Source: Torreya grandis (taxonomy: Eukaryota > Streptophyta > Pinopsida > Cupressales > Taxaceae). From it: a stretch of DNA of 64,000 bases. Where the stretch lies: assembly GCA_037957365.1 (NCBI GenBank), contig JARHVA010000348.1, forward strand, positions 4,500,501 to 4,564,500, in the 5' to 3' direction. Positions 47,974 through 58,480 of this stretch are shown here, piece by piece; positions within the stretch are counted from its first letter, which is position 1, and every line of letters starts with the position of its first letter. The notes beneath the pieces were generated by a model. That model was not told where the DNA came from. It did not search any database and was given only the letters and a program-made list of their open reading frames with translations. A program made the position numbers and the translations under genes.

Positions 47974-48166
47974 GGACATCAAAGGGTTTCTTTTATTTTT
48001 GAAATATCTTCTCACGATTTTGGTTATCCATATATTACACAATCCGTTTATTTATGAATTCATAGTTCTAAGTAAAACAAAAATACACATAAATGGACTG
48101 TGTAATATATGAATAACCAGAATCATGAGAAGATATTTCAAAAATAGAATAAACCCTTTGATGTCC
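47974..48166. repeat. Inverted repeat with 72-bp arms inside the right LTR
   Basis: Arm 47974-48045 (GGACATCAAAGGGTTTC ... ACAATCC) is complementary to 48095-48166 with about six mismatches. A further direct copy of the segment is at about 48263-48408. The left LTR has only one copy (39380-39520). Confidence 0.75.
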
Positions 48167-49550
48167 ATATCACTATTCATTTGAATTTGAAACAATGACT
48201 AACATCGAAGTTACATGACTTCTAAAACACTTGTCAGCATTGTTATATTTAACAATTTCACCATTTATTTAAGAGTGATGAATTTGTACATCAAAGGGTT
48301 TCTTCTATTTTTAAAATATCTTCTCATGATTTTGGTTATCCATATATTACATAGTCCGTTTATTTATGAATTCATAGTTCTGAGTAAAACAAAAATACAC
48401 ATAAATTTGCCAAATTCTTCACAAAATCACCTACCTTGCAAAAGTGTCTGAAATGGCATGATTTGGAAAAACTTATTCCCTTAGCCTTGCTTCCTCTCTC
48501 TCCTCTTTGTGATTCTCTCTTTTATCCACTCACTCTACTTGTCTTCCTCCTCAATTTGCCCTCACCTGCATTCTCTTACACTACTACACCACCCAAACTT
48601 TCTTTCCTTTCTTTGCAGGGCTTTTTCCCTTTTTTTTTAAGCTTGCTATTTTTTTTCCTTTTTGGTGTTTCTTTCTTTTTTTCTAATTATAATATAATGA
48701 AATGCATTTAATAATTATGATACCATTATTTTATTTGTTTTATTTACTTTATTATCTTTTTGTATTTTCTTCCACTTTTCTTATTTTTATTTTCTAATTA
48801 CTTATTAATAATAAGACTTAATAATAAATAATATCTTAATATAAATAAATAAATATAATGACTTACTAACAATACATCTAATATAAAGTCAATAATATTC
48901 TTTTAAATCGAAAATGGTGAATCAACAAATATTATATCAAAACACGATGGTAGGCTATATGCAGTGGTAATCAAATCATGTGAATTTACATTCATTCATG
49001 AATTCCATAACATGACATAAGCACACTACTACATTATACACTAATTTTATGTATAAAAACTACAATGCAATCACATGATATTAATTCCACATAAGCATTA
49101 AACTGAGGTAACACACAACTAACGCTAACCATTCAACTATGCATATAATGACTACCATTAACATGGCATGTGCAAGGGTTTTAGCCATTCCTCTATCATC
49201 CTCTTGATACCTCCATCTACACCACCCTCTTCGATGATGCTCTCCCTCCATCATGCTCTGAGGGATGAATCTCTCATGCATCCAAATCATGACAAGAATG
49301 CAGTTAGTCCAATCATCATGATATATATCATAATATAATGTTGTAATAACAAATTAACATGATCATAATGTAAGAATATATAATACAACTAACTCATAGC
49401 AATGCAATCATGAAATCAAAGCAACATGTAATTGTCCGATAACAACATATGACTTACAACTTAATCAAATAATAATCAAATCAAATTTATAACCATAGAA
49501 ATACATGGATAATCAAGTAAATTTGCTTAGCAAGGAATCAGGATGTGACA

Positions 49551-49555
49551 TAAAA
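49551..49555. other. Target-site duplication of element E, right copy
   Basis: TAAAA, matching 36597-36601. Confidence 0.6.
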
Positions 49556-49839
49556 ATTGGTTGTTTTCATAATTATTTATCATTACCATACATGAGTGTG
49601 TAAATTTGTCACTAAATATGATTTGATACACTAATAAATTAGTATTTTACACAAAAACTAAAAAGATACATTTTTTTTAATATAATGATATTATACATTC
49701 AAAATCCTACATTTTATCTATTTACATCATTGAAAATATATAAAGCAGTGTATACTTATCATTACTCAAACTTATGTAAACTCTCATTTTTAAGAAAACA
49801 TGTAACTTATGTACATAAAAATGTGCCACATTACCATAC

Positions 49840-51790
49840 TTACACCCCAAAATGCCTCTTTGAAAGAGGCCCCATGCCCATAAGGTATAAGGAAAGAATC
49901 ATCTATGAAATGGTGATTGATTATCTAATAAAAATATATCAAGAATCATATTTACTCAAGGGCCATGCTCAACTATATTAGTAAGAATATAGCCAAAAGC
50001 TTTTGTTGCAAGAATATACGATATAGTATCCAATGGATAACCTTTTTGAATGGATCTAAAAACCCTAAATATTTCTAGCTTGTGGGAGTTAATGGTCAAA
50101 CAATTTTATGCCTCTAAGAAGAGAGTATGCACAACTAATGCCAAACCCAATAAATTTAAGCATGGTGATGATAAATGATCACTTAATGTGGTTATAGGCA
50201 TTTTCAAAATCAAGCTTAAGGAATATGGTACTCTATCAAGAGGAACATGTCCATTTCATTCCTTCCTAGAATGCAATTATGTTATCCAATATGTATTGAA
50301 TATTGATAAACCTCATTTGATTTGGTTTGATGATTATAGGCAAGATGTGGGAAAGGTAAATTACCAAGGCTCTAACAATAATTTTGTATGAGACATTAAG
50401 TAAATTGATCAACCTTCAACTATTAATAAGCTCTATATTTCCTAATTTAGGGATGAATTTAACATTGGATCTCTTTATTATATTGCCTAAAGATTTTTTT
50501 CATAGCACTTTGCAATAAACCCAAAACAAGTATAGTCAATAAAGATACCAAATGGCCTTGTAAAACCATCAACTCTCAATGCTTTATCACTAGCTATGCT
50601 CTAAACTGCATCAAAAAACTTGTTTAGAGTGAGGGAGGCATCTCAAAGCTTCTTAGTTGAAGGTATTAGATTTTAAGGAACCATATCAAAGCATTTATGT
50701 AGTGCTTGAGCTCTTTTTCTAAGTTTTCTTGGGTTGAAATGCTAATTTATAGTGGTGTAGAAAGGCTAATGATATTTCAGCCATAATGGTGAGGTGATAA
50801 TGAGTATTTTGGATGGATTTTATTTTATCTTTGGCTTTCTTTGTCTTTATAGATTTGAAAAAATATTTAAGAGGCATGATCACTAATCTTAAGCCAATGC
50901 ATATGAGCACGAATCTGAGTGCCTCTGGTAGTGTGGCTTTTCATGAATATAAGCTTGTGTTTAAGTTTGGTTGCCCATACTCTATAACAGGTGTTGAAAT
51001 GGCTTTGCTTGAGCTATGTATTAACTCTCTTGAATTTATTATCTAGTGTATTAACTTGAGCCACCTATTTTATATAGTGTAGGAGGAAAGAGATAGTGTA
51101 ACTGATTGCATCATTACACCACTCAATCCAAGTGAAAACATAAGATAAATGTGGCACCAAGTTCCACACTTTCAAAATGATTCAAATCCTTTCCTCATGA
51201 TTGAGGATTGAAATATTTAAATAAAATTTATTATGGGTAACTTTATGAAATCCACCACCCCATTCCAACAAGAAAATGATGAGAATGTGATTGAAAATCA
51301 TAAACTCTAGATGGATGGTGATAACTCGATTGTCAAAAATGTAAAAGGAGAATATGTGTTTCTTAGAGAACATGACTTGGTTAAGTTGTTTGAGAACTTG
51401 ATCGACTCCAACTTAGGAATTTGACTAGGTAAACTAAATTTTTCAACTTAAAAAATGTAGTGAATTAAGTGGGTTTGATAAACTTGAACAATTTTTAACA
51501 TAAAACCATGCTTGACATTCTCCCACACACCACTACAAAATAAAATTGTCCTCTTTATCCTTAAGGTATTACATCATATTAAAGTCACTACATATGAGTT
51601 ATGTGGGCAAAGGAAAACTACCAGATAACCATTTCCATGATGTCATTCTTTTAGGATTGTCATGAGGGGCATAAACATTAATGATCCCCAAGCAGACTAT
51701 TGAGTAACCACCAACCAAAGACTAAATGACATATAGAAAATGATGGTTAGACTACTATGGTAAATAAACAAGTGTAAACCAAATAAAAAA
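49840..51790 (-). pseudogene. Second LINE remnant: endonuclease and RT
   Basis: Reading down from 51690: INVYAPHDNPKRMTSWKWLS, then LICSDFNMM, equivalent to the GDFN motif of the AP-like endonuclease (about 51590-51570). RT follows: ALRVDGFTRPFG, INLLNVSYKIIVRAL, QYILDNIIAF, LKLDFENAYNHIK (domain A), and IQKGYPLDTISYILATKAFG near 50060-49980, matching the GxRQGDPLSPYLF region. It is broken by many stops. It covers the same RT regions as 33210-36300, so these are two copies, not one element split by E. Confidence 0.75.
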
Positions 51791-51858
51791 TCTAACATGG
51801 CTGATGTTGTTCCCAAAATCCGTCACTCATTTTGGGGACAACATATCAACTATTTTGG

Positions 51859-52826
51859 AGCGGACGTGGGGGAAGGGGAGCGCGAAAGCGGACGTGGATG
51901 TGGCCCTGTTGTATCCCTAACCTCTGCAGCTGCTTCCTCAGTCGATGGAGACCAGTTCTCAGCCCAAGGATGGTGGGTTCCATGGCGTTGGGGCATGGCA
52001 TAAAAAGCTCTATCTTTTATTGTGTAGATATGTTTTTTTGCCTCAGATTTCTATTTTATGGCTGCTGTGCTGACCATTACCCTGTTCTGAGCAAATCGAT
52101 GTTTGTTTATTAGAGATATTTGGTATGCCATAACGGCGAGGAGGTGATCTTTGCAGACATTAGGGTGGATGGGTTGGGCGGCGGTGGTGACGGGTATGAG
52201 GGCTGGTTTTGTGGGGGGAATCCCCTGTGGGAGAGCCGCACAAAGTGTTATTTTGCGACCATTGTACTGAACTAAGCCCTAAGCTTTGCAGCTACCTTTT
52301 TTGCTATCACATCCTATCTACTGGGGTCGTTGCTCATTTTGAGGTGCTTCTAGACGTCAAGGACTTCTTTAACGATTTGATTGCCATGGTGGCGTATCCT
52401 CTACAGAGAGGGAGTTTGGGCAGTTGATCAGGTGGACAGATTGGGCGTTGGTGGTGCTAGTGTTGGGACTTAGTTCTCTGTTTGTGTTGCTATTTTTTTG
52501 GGCAGCATGTTTTTAGGGTTTGATGGATTGAACCCGGTTTTGGCCGTCACTATTGTTGGATCTGACGGTGTATTCTTTTTTCTTGGTGACAAAGAACATA
52601 AGGTATTCTAGGGTTTTTTGTCACAGTTTGTTGCTAATGTTATATTTTTTAGCATGGTTTTAGGTTGTTAAACTTGGTCCTATTGAGGTTTCAGATCTTT
52701 GTAAAACCTGGTTTAGTAACTATTTTTTAGTGGGTTTGCCTTCCTTGGCGGTTTGTAATGTTTTATCTTTCTTGATATGTACAGGGTTTTGGGGCCCCTT
52801 CAAAACTTGTTTTTACCTTAATCTAA
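51859..52826 (+). mobile_element. 968-bp GC-rich retroposon in LTR D
   Basis: Flanked by 19-bp direct repeats (51840-51858 and 52827-52845, AACATATCAACTATT-TGG with one mismatch) and absent from the 3' LTR, so it is a clean later insertion. It begins GCGGACGTGGGGGAAGGGG and ends CCTTAATCTAAAA. Long target duplications and a short A-rich end point to LINE-type retroposition. It is visibly richer in G and C than its surroundings and T-rich toward the 3' half. No long frame survives. It could be a non-autonomous or internally deleted LINE derivative, or a processed transcript. Confidence 0.7.
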
Positions 52827-52939
52827 AACATATCAACTATTCTGGTCCTATAGGCCAAAATTATCTCTTCCCTTATCAAAAAAAAAGTTTTGAACATCTG
52901 AGTTATTCAATTATTCAAGCTTTTTCAGCTAAGGACTCG

Positions 52940-54265
52940 TAGGTTCAACAAGTTCAACCACTTCAATAGGTGATCTCTCACAAAGAAACAAGTTCCCAAC
53001 ACTTAGGTAATTTCAAGGTTGGTTCAACGTCAAAGTTCAATCAAAAGGTCCATCGACAGGCTTCAAACAAAAGATTAAAACATTGAACCATTAAACCCTG
53101 CCTTCAAAGGTTCAAAGTTTCAACGGGTTCAAAAGTTTAATGACATCGGTAGACTTAAAAGAGTTAAGCGCTTCGGCAAGTTCAAAGTTCAACGGCTTCA
53201 AAGGACTTAAAGTCAAGGATTCAAAGAAGAAATATTTAACTCGTTGAACCATTGAACCTTGAACCAAAATGGTTCAAAGGTTCAAGGTTCAATGAGTTCA
53301 ATAAAGGCTCAAAGATTTGGTTCAATTGAATGGTTCAAAGTGGTCAATTGAATGAGTGGAACACAGTATTGAACCATTGAACCGTTAAACCATTGAACCA
53401 TTGTTGGTTCAATCAGTTGGTTCAACCGGAAGGTTCAAAGGAGTCTCCCAAAGCCTAAAGGACAAGTGCCCTTGCAGAGGGCAGGGAATAAAAGGGAACA
53501 AAAGGATATCTTTCAGAAAGATTTTTTGCAACAAAACTTCACAAGAGAAATATTTCATCAAAATGTCCAAAGGAATTCCTTCGGACATTTATTTGAAGGA
53601 ATGTTCAAAGGCCCAAGAGAAAGCAACAAAGGCAGGGGAAAGAATTCCTTCGGATAAAATGTCTGAAGGCTTTCCTTCAAAAAATTTATCTGAAGGATTT
53701 CTAGAACAAGGCCACCCGAAGGACCCCGAAGGGTAGGTACCCTTGCAGGGGACTTTTAGCGACCATGAAATGGACCATTCTCAAGGCCTGAAGGGACACC
53801 TTCCCTTCGGAGGGGTTCCAAAGATAGAAATTTGAAGGAATTTCAAAGATAGAGAGACTTAGAAGAATAAAAGATTCGAAGAACAAAGAATGAACCATTG
53901 AACCGTTGAACCTTGAACCAAAAGAATTCAAAGTTCAAAGGTTCAACAAGTTCAACAGAAAAGAAAAGGATTCAAAAACTTTGAAGGACCAAAAGATTCT
54001 AAGGAAGAGAATGAACTGTTGAACTTTGAACCAAAATGGTTCAAAGTTTAAAGGTTCAGAGGTTCAAAGATTTAAAGAAGCTTCAAAAGAAGTAAGGAAG
54101 CGAAAGATTCTAAAGACAAGTTGAAGACATAGTTCAATCGAAGAGGAAAAAAGTGATTGAACCAAGGAAGTGACTGAACCAAGGAAGTAATAGGACCGCC
54201 TGAACCATTGAACCAATGAACTCTCAAAGGTTCAAGGTTCATGATTCAAAGTGGTTCAAATGACT
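52940..54265. repeat. GGTTCAA/TTGAACC heptamer array, 5' LTR of D
   Basis: Dozens of copies of GGTTCAA in both orientations, often adjacent, as in TTGAACCATTGAACCTTGAA followed by GGTTCAAAGGTTCAAGGTTC. The densest parts are about 53100-53440 and 53885-54260. Between them lie AATTCCTTCGGACATT modules and GGGTAGGTACCCTTGC. The opposite orientations would let the RNA fold into many alternative hairpins. Confidence 0.75.
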
Positions 54266-54789
54266 AGCAACCAATGATGTCCCTGTAGATGTCAAATTTA
54301 GGATAATGAAATATTTGTTGATCTTCAAATATGGCACAAACCTGAGAACAAACTCAGTGACCAGTGAAAGAAGGAGCCGAAAGAGCCATCAAAAAAGGAA
54401 GAGATAGTATGAGAGCTCAAATCATGAGGAAAAGACAAAATGCATTAAGAAAAGAGGGAGCAAGAGGGAAAGACCAGAAATATTTGCACAGGAGTTATTC
54501 CAGTAGGTGGAACAATCCATCAAGTAGACATCTGAGCGTGCAAACATTAAAAAGTGCAGCCTATTTTTTTCCCTTTGAATAAAAGTGAGTGGACAGCCAT
54601 GTACATATCTGGAGATAGACCAGATGACCCAGGCCCAAGAGAAGACATTTGAGATGTTTTTGTACACCAAATTCAAAGCTGATGCCCTATTTCACCATGG
54701 CCCCTTTGACAAGACTGGAAATGCATTTAAGGCATTAAATGCAGCATGGGCCTTTCCATGTAACAAAGCACCAACTATTTCTTGGCTGC

Positions 54790-54797
54790 TATATATT
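54790..54797 (+). promoter_or_regulatory. TATA box of the D 5' LTR
   Basis: GCTGCTATATATTGTAATCTC, matching 63697-63704 and the TATA of LTR A at 4002. Confidence 0.5.
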
Positions 54798-55594
54798 GTA
54801 ATCTCTTATTTTATGCAAAAGAGATCTTTTTGTTATCAGAAGCAAAACCCTACCCAAATTGAAAGGCATTATTGAGACTTTGAGCTCAGATTGTTCATCA
54901 TATTTTGTTATTTGAATGAGAAAACAAGTGACTTTTCAAATTTTGTGCTGGAATGGCTTGTGTTGTTGAGGAAATTGTTCTTATGTCTGTCAACTGAATG
55001 CGCTCTTGTCCAGTTAATTAAATAAGTAGAAATAGTGGAAGTAATCAGGAAGGTGTCCTGAAGCCGATTGTGGAGAGACTTTGTGCTACCACAATTGTCT
55101 TTAGCGTGTTTGTTTTGTTGTTTCTATGTAAAGGATCTTGGGACAACTTTGTGCCCCCATTGTCTTTCGTATTTCACTCTTTGGCAATTGAGGGGGAGAC
55201 TTTGTGTTACACCTCATTCTACTAGTTATTGCGCCCTATTCCAGTTACTTTTACTACCCAAAAAGAATTCTTGTTATTTGCTACAAACCACTTCTGAAAG
55301 AAGAGAAGTGCCTTCTGTTATTTCACCAAGATTTCTCCTTTGTCTATGAACATCATCTCTAAAAAAAGAGAGATGGATGGTGTTATCCAACCCCTGAGTG
55401 TTATTTTCTGATTATATATATAGTATATAACTCCTCATATTTATAAGGAACCTCCCCTTGATGAGAGGAGAGATTTTTCCACCTTTGATGTGGTAAACCT
55501 ACACATTTGGCCGACCAATCTCCCTATGTTGTGGTTAAAACAACCTATTTTGCCCATCAGTTAGCTGGTGATAAACTATTCACCCAACAATTTT

Positions 55595-55612
55595 TGGTGA
55601 CTCCACTGGGGA
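55595..55612 (+). other. Primer-binding site of element D
   Basis: TGGTGACTCCACTGGGGA begins five bases after the LTR. Very similar PBS sequences (TGGCGACTCTGCTGGGGA type) are known in Tat/Ogre elements. Assignment to tRNA-Arg is recalled from that group and not verified. Confidence 0.65.
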
Positions 55613-55627
55613 ACATTTTGTGCAATT

Positions 55628-57420
55628 TGAAGCCTCAAGATTCAAATTTAAGTAGTCCCTATCCTTATCCATTCAAGTCTTACACTCTGGCAACTCCATA
55701 GTATACAAGAAGCCAGAGATCTAAAAGTATTGTTGACCCTATATTTGAGTTAGTACATCAAAGTAATTTTGATTTGTTTCCTTCACCATATCGCCTCCAA
55801 CGAACTAGGAGTTTTCCTCCTACAAAAGTCAGGTCTCCATTACTAGGCAAAACATCTATTTCTACTGTTAGCATAACATTATCACTATATACCCCTCAAT
55901 CATTTGTTATCCCTCCCTTCAATAGTTAAATAATGGTAGTTCAAGGCCCCTTGAGTAACTCTTTTGACCCACTCAATTTAACTCCACCTCTACATGAGCT
56001 ACCATGTAGTTAAAATAAAAATTTCTCCAAGTTCTTTGGTGATGGGAGAGTTCACCCTGATGAACATATTATAGCCTTCAGTATAGCCTGTGGTGTGATA
56101 GGCATGGAGTATGAAGACATAGCAATCAGGCTATTTGTGAAAACACTACAAGGCACTGCTACAAATTGGTTCTACCACCTGCAGGCTCGGTCAGTGACTG
56201 ACTGGAACACTCTCAAAGCCAAATTTGAAGCCAAGTTCAAGCTTGCAGAAGATGTGCATGCCCTGTTATCCCAACTCACACAAATGAATAATGAGACTCA
56301 TGAACCTATGAGGGACTTCATTGCCAAATTTGGCAACCAAAGGAATAGGATTCCTACCATTGCTCAGCCAACAGCTAAGAACCTTAAATGTTTTTTATCA
56401 ATTCTCAGCTGCTTGAAGTAAGTTTTTTGCTAAGACGTGCTGGCCACATAGACCTTGCTGATGCTCAGGATCTGGCCACCAAGGTTGAAGATGACCTTAT
56501 CTTGGTAGGAAAAATAAGAAGAGATCTTAACAGAGGTAAATCTTCTTCACCCTCTAAATATCCATCTATAGGCACCACTGATCTAATGGTGCAAAAGCTG
56601 GCAAATGAGTTGCTAGCCCTCAGAAAGCAAATGGCACAAGGGATGTCTTCTGCTCTTTTGTATCGAGATATACAAAGGAGGACATTCTCCAATCAATCAT
56701 ATCAAGGCAAAGCTATCAAGAATCAAGGGCAAACAAATCATCTTCCTCCTCCATAGGAGAAACTTGCCATTAAAGCACCTCCAACCAATTCAATAATTGG
56801 ATATCTTGACACAGAATCTGATTTCTCCTTCTAGCCTGAGTTGAACCTAGAAAATGATGTTAATCTCTTCACAGAGGGAGAAGAAGAATTAGCTGGTGAC
56901 TCCAACATTGATTTCTTAAATTACCAAGATGAACCCAGAAGTAAAGGTGAAGCATTTGATGGATCATACGCTATATTCCCCTGGTCCCAGAACCAGTCAG
57001 CCTAGTAAGCTGATAAGGAAAAAATAGAGTGAGCTCAACCTATAATTTCAATTAGCAAACGAGGAACTTCTCTGCCTTTCCAGCCAAAGGACCTAGTGAG
57101 TAAAAAGTAAGTGCCTCAAATATGCCTTCACCTTCAACTTCAATTTTATAGATCAGTCCTCCCCCCATAAAAATAAGAAGGATGAACTGTCTTCCCCTAT
57201 TCCTAATTCAATTCAAACGTTTGATATAATTTCCATGTCAAGAAAACTAAAATTCAAATGTCTAAATTTGAATTCCTGCAATCCAACCCTAAGCAGTTGG
57301 ATAAGTTGGTTCAGTTTGTAAAGAATAAAACTATCTCTACAAGACCAGTTGTTCCAAAAGTGACTCCCACATCCACCTGAAATAACCTTGTCATTACTCC
57401 TCCTGCTACTCCTAAGAAGA
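55628..57420 (+). pseudogene. gag: Element D gag remnant
   Basis: The Gag domain runs from KFFGDGRVHPDEH (about 56035) through AIRLFVKTLQGTATNWFYHL, DWNTLKAKFEAKFKLAED and EPMRDFIAKFGNQRNRIP to 56421. A frameshift there continues in another frame: LLRRAGHIDLADAQDLATKV, then ANELLALRKQMAQGM. After a stop at 56754 the region becomes acidic (FTEGEEELAGD). The start codon is uncertain: ATG at 55933 is in frame, but the frame is open further upstream. No CCHC knuckle is visible. Confidence 0.75.
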
Positions 57421-58058
57421 TAGAACCATTTTATGTCTCCCTATTGATAAATGGTCACCAGCTGAACAATTGCATAATACACTCAGGTGCATCTGACAAT
57501 GTCATGCCTGCCAAAGTAGTAGAATCTCTTGGTCTCACACTAACAAAGACATTTGGGAGATGTTTCTCCATAGAAAACAAACAAGTTCCACTGTTGGGAT
57601 AAATCAAGGACACTCAATTTATATTTGCAGCATTCCCAGACAAGAGAATTAAGATGACAGACCTGGTGGCCAACGTCCCAGCCTCATATGGCATTATTCT
57701 TGGGCAAAATTTTTGTAAAGATGTTGGTGGCGAGTTGAGTATGGACTTGTCTAAAGCAAGGATCTCATTTAAAGGTGCCATGCAGATATTACTTCTTGAG
57801 AAGGAGGCAAAATATGTTGTCACTCAAACATTAGTGCCTGAAGCTCAAATTTTGTTTGACTCGTTAGGCATGGGTAATTACTTCTTATCCATGGAGGAGG
57901 TTCATGTGGCATCTGATGAAATTTCTAAATGTGGCAGCCTAAAAATCAATTTAGACCAAACAACAGAAGAATTAGCAAGACACAGTGCAAGCCCAAACGA
58001 ATCCTCCCCTCTAATTAAAGAGAGATCTATGGAAAAATTAGTTTTTGATGATGTCTAG
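57421..58058 (+). pseudogene. pol: Element D aspartic protease remnant and linker
   Basis: EPFYVSLLINGHQLNNCIIH is followed by SGASDNVMPAKVVESLGL; the catalytic Asp of the expected IDSGAS has become His at about 57481-57483, so the active site is lost. The frame continues from 57654 without a stop: ASYGIILGQNFCKDVGGELS, MDLSKARISFKGAMQILLLE. This is the retropepsin of the polyprotein. It runs in the same frame into the archaeal-type RNase H after a TAG at 58056. Confidence 0.78.
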
Positions 58059-58480
58059 ATCCTAGAATTCGATGGCAGTTGTTCTTCCACCGGTTCTGGC
58101 GCTGGGATTGTTCTAACATCTCCTCAAGGAGATATTTTTATTTCATACAAATTATAGTTTAGTAACACCAACAACACTGTCGAGTATGAATCTCTGTTAC
58201 TCAGGTTGAAGGCTGCTCAAGACAGGGGCGTCAAACTCTTTCATGCCAAACGAGATGCTGAGTTGGTGGTTTGCCAGGTCCATAACTTGTACCAAACCAA
58301 AAATAAGAGATTGTGCCATTATCGTAATATAGTTTGGGATCAAATTGAAAGCTTTGATGGTTTTAGTATCTCTACAATACCCAGGGAATTTAATGATTGA
58401 GCTAATGCATTAGCTATTTCTGTAACTCTCTTGGTTCCTCACCTAGATTTTAAGGAAGATAGGTACACTATTAAACTAGT
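58059..58480 (+). pseudogene. pol: Element D archaeal-type RNase H, upstream of RT
   Basis: Motifs: ILEFDGSCSSTGSGAGIVLT (Asp codon 58071-58073), NTVEYESLLLRLKAAQDRG (Glu 58182-58184), KRDAELVVCQVHNLYQTKNK (Asp 58254-58256), FSISTIPREFND then ANALA, where the fourth Asp of the usual ADALA is Asn (58404-58406). Internal stops are TAG near 58156 and TGA at 58398. The domain sits between protease and RT as in element C, while a separate Ty3-type RNase H follows RT at 59741. Confidence 0.82.

Larger units (their letters stand above)
45349..49550 (-). repeat. 5' LTR of element E (right)
   Basis: 4.2-kb repeat from TGTAACATC to GATGTGACA, near-perfect terminal inverted repeats. It is homologous over its length with 36602-40722. 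Compared with that copy it has an AC microsatellite at 46604-46622 and a direct-inverted-direct triplication around 47950-48408. Confidence 0.87.
51805..55589 (+). repeat. 5' LTR of element D, split by an insertion
   Basis: Starts TGTTGTTCCCAAAATC and ends CACCCAACA (TGTTG/CAACA termini), three to six bases before the PBS. It is homologous with 61749-64000 except for a 968-bp insert at 51859-52826; without it the length is about 2.8 kb. The inner half holds dense GGTTCAA/TTGAACC repeats; the 3' half is shared with LTR A. The sequence to the left is the 5' part of the second LINE remnant. Confidence 0.85.

Noticed and set aside
33210..51790. One LINE split in two by element E
   Set aside because: Both LINE pieces contain the same RT regions, including domain A (35870 and 50200), so they are two copies; the sequence next to the TAAAA duplications is not recognisably LINE.
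51797..52113. Open frames of 68 and 93 codons across the start of LTR D and its insert
   Set aside because: They run across the insertion boundary at 51859, so they cannot be an ancestral gene; their length is ordinary for GC-rich sequence.
53401..53736. 111-codon frame in LTR D
   Set aside because: It is translated from the U3 repeat modules and is not kept as one frame in the other LTR (62467-62679 only).
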